A DNA stretch of 64,000 bases, from positions 1-64,000 of the forward strand of contig JANOBD010000236.1 of NCBI GenBank assembly GCA_031411495.1. Direction: 5' to 3'. Below the pieces are notes generated by a model, which ran no database searches, was not told the origin of the DNA, and saw nothing but the letters and a program-made list of their open reading frames with translations. The DNA is from JANOBD01 sp031411495. Its GTDB lineage: Bacteria > Planctomycetota > Phycisphaerae > Tepidisphaerales > Tepidisphaeraceae. How positions within the stretch are numbered: the first letter of the stretch is position 1; the number at the start of each line of letters is the position of its first letter. Shown in pieces: positions 60,249-64,000 of this stretch. The translations under genes were made by a program, and so were the position numbers.

Positions 60249-60831
60249 CGTCGATTCCCTTCCCCTTAAGAATCTGCGGCACACACTTCTCCACCCGCGA
60301 CGCCCGCGTCGTGGACTGCTTGGCCCCCGCAAAATGAAGGAGGTAGCCGCGCTGTCTCCCGGGCGTTAACGCGGCGAACGCCTTCTTCAAAGCCGGCTGC
60401 CTGTCGAGTCTCGCTTGAAACTCCTCGGGGACCTTGAACTCGTCGACCTTCTTGAATTTCACCTTCAGGCCAGCACTCTCGATCTCGATGGCCTCGTTGA
60501 TGTACGCCCTGAGGACGGATTCCAACTCGACAATCTCTTCGACGCTGGTGAAGCGGATGATGCGCACCGACTGCGAGTTCTCCGTCTGCTGGATGAGGAT
60601 TCGCCTGGGATCCTTGAGCAAGGCGCCCTTGATGAAGCTGAGGACGCACGACTCCTTGAGCCGGCCGAGGAACAGGACGTTGCGGCCTTCAAGGGTGTAG
60701 CAGGGCACGCGCCACTTCACGTCCTCGGTCAGCTCGGAGTCGAGAATGATCGTTCTCAGCTTCTGCAGTTCCGCCTGCCACTGCGTGGTCTTCCGGAGAA
60801 AGCCGTCGACCTTGGGGTTGGTCTTGTTCAT
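60241..60831 (-). CDS. YdeI/DUF1801-family protein
   Basis: 196 residues. The N-terminal half has the DUF1801 pattern: KTTQWQAELQKLRTIILDSE, LTEDVKWRVPCYTLEGRNVL, FLGRLKESCVLSFIKGALLK and DPRRILIQQTENSQSVRII. The C-terminal half has the YdeI bacteriocin-protection pattern: VPEEFQARLDRQPALKKAFA, ALTPGRQRGYLLHFAGAKQS and ATRASRVEKC-like sequence. Function is not established. The next gene overlaps its end by 8 bp. Confidence 0.88.
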   Translation of the reverse strand: MNKTNPKVDGFLRKTTQWQAELQKLRTIILDSELTEDVKWRVPCYTLEGRNVLFLGRLKESCVLSFIKGALLKDPRRILIQQTENSQSVRIIRFTSVEEIVELESVLRAYINEAIEIESAGLKVKFKKVDEFKVPEEFQARLDRQPALKKAFAALTPGRQRGYLLHFAGAKQSTTRASRVEKCVPQILKGKGIDDE

Positions 60832-60880
60832 GGCGTAATACTTTCAAGAAAGGGATGAGCGTTCGTCGTTGACTTACCGA

Positions 60881-61366
60881 CTAACGCGTATTCTCCGTAT
60901 TACTATCCGATGCCGGCACAAACTCGACCAAAGTGTGGTCCTCACCGGCCAACTCTTGATCGATGATCGCTGCAATGGTTGTCCAGTCGCCCTTCGCAAG
61001 GCCCGCGCCGATCTTGGGATAGCCGATCCTGCGCCCGTCGAACTGCTGCTTGATGGAACGGAACGCGGCACGAATGGCGTCGTAGTCCGCCATCACGCCT
61101 TCGCCGCGCCAGTGGTACTGGGTGTACGCATTGACGACTGTGAAGCGAGCCGAGGGACGCTCGATCTCAGCGACTGAAGTGCTCCCGAGTTTCGCGCGGT
61201 CGCCTTTGGGCGTGCGCAGGTCTGCCTCGTATGCCTCCGGAAACTGTTGCTTGATCGACAGCGCGATTCCCTTGCCCATCGCGCACTGGCAGTTGCAGCC
61301 GTGGACGATGACGTCGAACCTGCCATCAAGTGCGAGACGAAGAAGATCACCTGTGACGCCGTTCAT
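60881..61366 (-). CDS. Macro-domain protein (ADP-ribose binding or hydrolysing)
   Basis: 161 residues, a single macro domain. The start MNGVTGDLLRLALDGRFDVI with VHGCNCQCAMGKGIA (the conserved N-x-x-G-x-M-G-x-GIA loop), NAYTQYHWRGEGV and RIGYPKIGAGLAKGDWTTIA are typical of ADP-ribose-1''-phosphate-processing enzymes of the Poa1p/ALC1-like group. The gene may act in NAD or tRNA-splicing by-product clearance; the substrate is inferred. It is on the same strand as the YdeI-like gene, with 49 bp between them. Confidence 0.9.
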   Translation of the reverse strand: MNGVTGDLLRLALDGRFDVIVHGCNCQCAMGKGIALSIKQQFPEAYEADLRTPKGDRAKLGSTSVAEIERPSARFTVVNAYTQYHWRGEGVMADYDAIRAAFRSIKQQFDGRRIGYPKIGAGLAKGDWTTIAAIIDQELAGEDHTLVEFVPASDSNTENTR

Positions 61367-61506
61367 TTGAGTGGCCAGCGAATGCAGTATCTCACTTTTT
61401 ATCTCTGTTCCGAGGTGTCGCGTCGGCTATCTCCCAGCCTTCCTGTGTGGCCGGCATTGTTCACGATATGGGCCGACTCCGGCCAACAACGACTTTCCCA
61501 AAACGA

Positions 61507-62412
61507 TCACGGGATATTGAACACCCGATCCCCCGCGTCGGCATGGAGCACATCGGTGCTCTTGCCGCCGTCGATGATGTCGTTGTATCCGTCGACGGCA
61601 TAGATGCGGTCGTTGCCGCGGTTGCCGTAGATGCGGTCGACGCCTTTGCCGCCGTCGAGGGTGTCGTTGCCATCGGAGCCGGACATGGTGTCTCGGCCCG
61701 CGCCGCCGGAGAGGTAGTCGTTCTCGGTGCCGCCGTCCATGACGTCATCGCCGGAGCCGCCGTAGAGCGAGTCGGCGCCGGAGAGTCCGCGGAGGGTGTC
61801 GTTGCCGTCGTTGCCGTAGACGGCGTTGACGCCGGTGGGGACGGCGCCGGCCTCGATGAGGTCGTTGCCCGAGCCGCCGAGCACGGTTTCGATGTCGGCG
61901 TTGACGAAGTCGTTTTCACCGGCTTCGCCGTCGCCGAATTGGGGGTCTTCCTTGATGACGAGGTTGTTGGTGCGGAGGGAGTAGTCGGCGGTGTCGTTGC
62001 CGGAGCCGCCGACGATGGAGTCGGAGCCGGCGCCGCCGTCGAGGATGTCGTCGCCTTCGGCGCCGCCGAGCGAGTCGTTGCCGCCGCCGCTGATGATGGT
62101 GTCGTTGCCGGCACCGCCGCTGATCAGGCACTTCACCTTCAACTTGGTAGAGACTTTGACGCGGTCATCACCCGCATCGCAGACGACGAGGACCGTGGAA
62201 ACGCTCGAGAGCGTCCACTGCTGCTGCGTAAGCTGGGTCGCGCCTTCGGCAAGCGTCGCGACAATGTTGGAGCCGGAGAGGCTGACGCTGAGGCCTTGCG
62301 AGGTCGGGTCGCACGTCAGCCGGAGCGTGCCGGAGCTGAGCGTGAAGCTGTAGAGCATCAATCGACCTTCGAGCGGCTGGATCATGGAAGCGCGTGCGGG
62401 GCGGCGGTGCAT
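61507..62412 (-). CDS. Secreted RTX-type calcium-binding repeat protein
   Basis: 301 residues. The start MHRRPARASMIQPLEGRLML resembles the LEPR-xLL type of motif (LEGRLML). After about 95 residues come RTX nonapeptide-like repeats: GGAGNDTIISGGGNDSLGGA, EGDDILDGGAGSDSIVGGSG, GGSGNDLIEAG, GNDGNDTLRGLSGADSLYGG and SGDDVMDGGTENDYLSGGAG, continuing to the C-terminus. Each GGxGxDx-type repeat should bind calcium and form a beta-roll. No enzymatic domain is visible. No adjacent type I exporter was seen. Confidence 0.85.
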   Translation of the reverse strand: MHRRPARASMIQPLEGRLMLYSFTLSSGTLRLTCDPTSQGLSVSLSGSNIVATLAEGATQLTQQQWTLSSVSTVLVVCDAGDDRVKVSTKLKVKCLISGGAGNDTIISGGGNDSLGGAEGDDILDGGAGSDSIVGGSGNDTADYSLRTNNLVIKEDPQFGDGEAGENDFVNADIETVLGGSGNDLIEAGAVPTGVNAVYGNDGNDTLRGLSGADSLYGGSGDDVMDGGTENDYLSGGAGRDTMSGSDGNDTLDGGKGVDRIYGNRGNDRIYAVDGYNDIIDGGKSTDVLHADAGDRVFNIP

Positions 62413-62622
62413 GGGCGGATCTCCTGGGTGACAATAGTGACGACGTCGCAGGAAGAGTGACGCCGACGGATGCGATGAGATTACGTTTTCGCACGCAAGC
62501 GGGCGAGTGCCGCAAGGCGGGGAACATCATATCCCGGATAAATCTCACGATGTATCGACGCAGATCACCCGCGTCATTTTGATGCGGAGAAGGGGCATCA
62601 GAGGCTCGGCGCCGGCGGGGTT

Positions 62623-64000
62623 CTATCGCACTCGATCGGTTCGCGGGCTTACCAGGTTTTCAGACAGCGGCTGGAAGAGGTCAATATTCCTCGCCCGCGT
62701 CGATCGTGCGACGCTGGTTCGTTGCCCGAGCAGCGAGGCATCATAATGCTGGGCAACCAGCAGCAGATCGTCGAAGTCGATCACGCCGCCCGAGTCGTAA
62801 CTCACGTTCCCCTGCGAAAACGTCAGGCCGCTCTGGCCATAATTCTGGGCGATGACCAGCAGGTCGTCGAAGTTCACGGCGCGGTCATGGTTCACGTCGC
62901 CGGCAAGGGAGAAGAAGTTCAGGGTTTGATCGGCGGCGAGCGGGACGCCATTGGCGTCGGCGACGCCCTCATGGTGGAGCGTGGCGATGTAGTCGCCGTC
63001 GGCAAGGTTGGCGGGGAGGGTGAAGACCGCGTCGTTCCCACTGAAGCTCACGCCGCTCGCGACGATCGTCCCGCCCCCGACTTTCTGGATCGTCAGGTCC
63101 GCCGGCGAAATGCTGGCGCTGAGGTCGGCGTTGAAGTTGAAACGCAGCGTGTTCGGATTGGATTCGTATTCGTGTGTGGCACCGGTGGAGACCGGCACGG
63201 GCGCGAGCTGAACCTTGATCGTCGAGACGCTGTACGCCGGCATGGAAAAGCTGAACGCTCCGGGGGAGGTGACGGCGACGGTTCCGGCCGACTGTGGCGT
63301 CGCGCTCGCGCTGGTGAGCTGATAGCGCGGGGCCGACGCCGTGGCGAAGGAGCGGCCGGCGAGCGAGAGGTTCGCGGTGGTCGCGGCAGCGGTCTTGTTG
63401 ATGGTGACGATCGTCATCACGTTCGGATCCGTCGAATCGAGGCTCGCGTAAACGCTGGAGCCGACGACGTCATTGGTGCTGGCCTGGACGGACGTATTGC
63501 CAAAGGTCGACCCGACGCCGTCGTAGTTGCGGAACATCCGGAACGCGCCGCCGATGAACGATTCATCGCCGTTCAGCGGCCATTCGGCGGCGGCGAAGAC
63601 GTTTTCGCGGCCGAAGATGCCCAGCACATCCGCCTCGGCGATGCCGCCGGAAATGTGGTTGCCGCCGCCGTAGTTATATTCGGTGATGGCGAGTTCGGTG
63701 CCGGGGTAATTGGCGGCGATCTTAGCCTTGATGCGCGGGAGGAGGTTGATCGGCCCGAGCGTGGAATACTGCGTGATCCAGCTCGTCTCGGTGTAGGTCG
63801 GGTCCCACAGGCTGCGCGGCGCCTGCAGGCGCGCCGCGACGACGGCGGCGGTGTTGTTCTGCTCGGTGATGCGCACGCCGCCACCTTGTGCCTCGGGATA
63901 CCAGTGCAGATCGAGCGCGTCGATCAGGCGCTTTCCCGCCGCGGTCGATGCCTGGTTCATCTGCGAGAGATAGAAGTTGATGAAGTCGCGGCCGTTCGCA
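62623..64000 (-). CDS. GH44 glycoside hydrolase with dockerin-like tail (5' end outside window)
   Basis: The frame is open to the window edge, reading ANGRDFINFYLSQMNQAS at the start, so the N-terminus is missing. GKRLIDALDLHWYPEAQ and LAITEYNYGGGNHISGGIAE, with GIFGRENVFAAAEWPL, match GH44, a family of endoglucanases and xyloglucanases; the Glu in ITEYNYG is the likely nucleophile. A beta-sandwich follows (TTANLSLAGRSFATASAPRY), then an Ig-like region, then two dockerin-like loops (DVNHDRAVNFDDLLVIAQNY; GGVIDFDDLLLVAQHYD). An internal ATG at 63960 lies inside the barrel and is not a true start. The enzyme should be secreted and act on plant cell-wall glucans (inference). Confidence 0.85.
   Translation of the reverse strand, partial: ANGRDFINFYLSQMNQASTAAGKRLIDALDLHWYPEAQGGGVRITEQNNTAAVVAARLQAPRSLWDPTYTETSWITQYSTLGPINLLPRIKAKIAANYPGTELAITEYNYGGGNHISGGIAEADVLGIFGRENVFAAAEWPLNGDESFIGGAFRMFRNYDGVGSTFGNTSVQASTNDVVGSSVYASLDSTDPNVMTIVTINKTAAATTANLSLAGRSFATASAPRYQLTSASATPQSAGTVAVTSPGAFSFSMPAYSVSTIKVQLAPVPVSTGATHEYESNPNTLRFNFNADLSASISPADLTIQKVGGGTIVASGVSFSGNDAVFTLPANLADGDYIATLHHEGVADANGVPLAADQTLNFFSLAGDVNHDRAVNFDDLLVIAQNYGQSGLTFSQGNVSYDSGGVIDFDDLLLVAQHYDASLLGQRTSVARSTRARNIDLFQPLSENLVSPRTDRVR

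Overview
The window is high-GC DNA from a planctomycete, most probably class Phycisphaerae. This is inferred from several lineage markers: N-terminal LEPR-xLL-type motifs (LESRQLL, IEPRRLL, CEPRQLL, IERRQLL, VEQRRLL, LECRRLL), C-terminal dockerin-like repeats ending in AQNY, a prepilin-like H-x-DG protein, GEVED repeats, a PEP-CTERM-like tail, and very large secreted proteins. No rRNA, tRNA or CRISPR array was recognised.

Layout. 0-13.5 kb is mostly housekeeping: recN, a tRNA-binding OB-fold protein, panE, lipB, a deoxyhypusine-synthase-like enzyme, family-4 uracil-DNA glycosylase, dnaA (no dnaN beside it), an SseB-like protein and a phytoene synthase-crtC pair. 13.5-26.3 kb is a secreted-protein region: a GH25 lysozyme with dockerin, an XRE/S24 repressor, a Y1-transposase-like gene with a REP-like hairpin, and four tandem paralogues built from SdrD-B-like modules, one split by an in-frame amber codon. 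26.8-35 kb holds an HtrA-like protease followed by a degenerate protease/PDZ partner, a methyltransferase, an oxidoreductase, an SPFH protein paired with a ribbon-helix-helix protein, a GroES-like protein and a receiver-like protein. 35-42 kb looks like a uronate/oligosaccharide catabolic cluster: AraC regulator, Gfo/Idh/MocA dehydrogenase, TIM-barrel isomerase, GH88, SDR and KDPG aldolase. A likely KDG kinase and a GH50-like hydrolase lie apart at 55.5-58.7 kb. 42-51 kb has moaD-moaE, nth, a 1241-residue secretin, an FGGY kinase and gatC. 51-64 kb returns to secreted proteins (GEVED/dockerin, pseudopilin, RTX repeats, GH44/dockerin) plus YdeI-like and macro-domain proteins.

The most striking feature is between the genes: at least six kinds of short inverted-repeat elements occupy intergenic gaps, often touching start or stop codons. 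One carries a complete GxxExxY nuclease-like gene whose start codon lies inside the left terminal inverted repeat and whose stop codon abuts the right one. Three related elements without a gene lie elsewhere in the window. This looks like an element with its gene plus non-autonomous derivatives; mobility is inferred, not shown.
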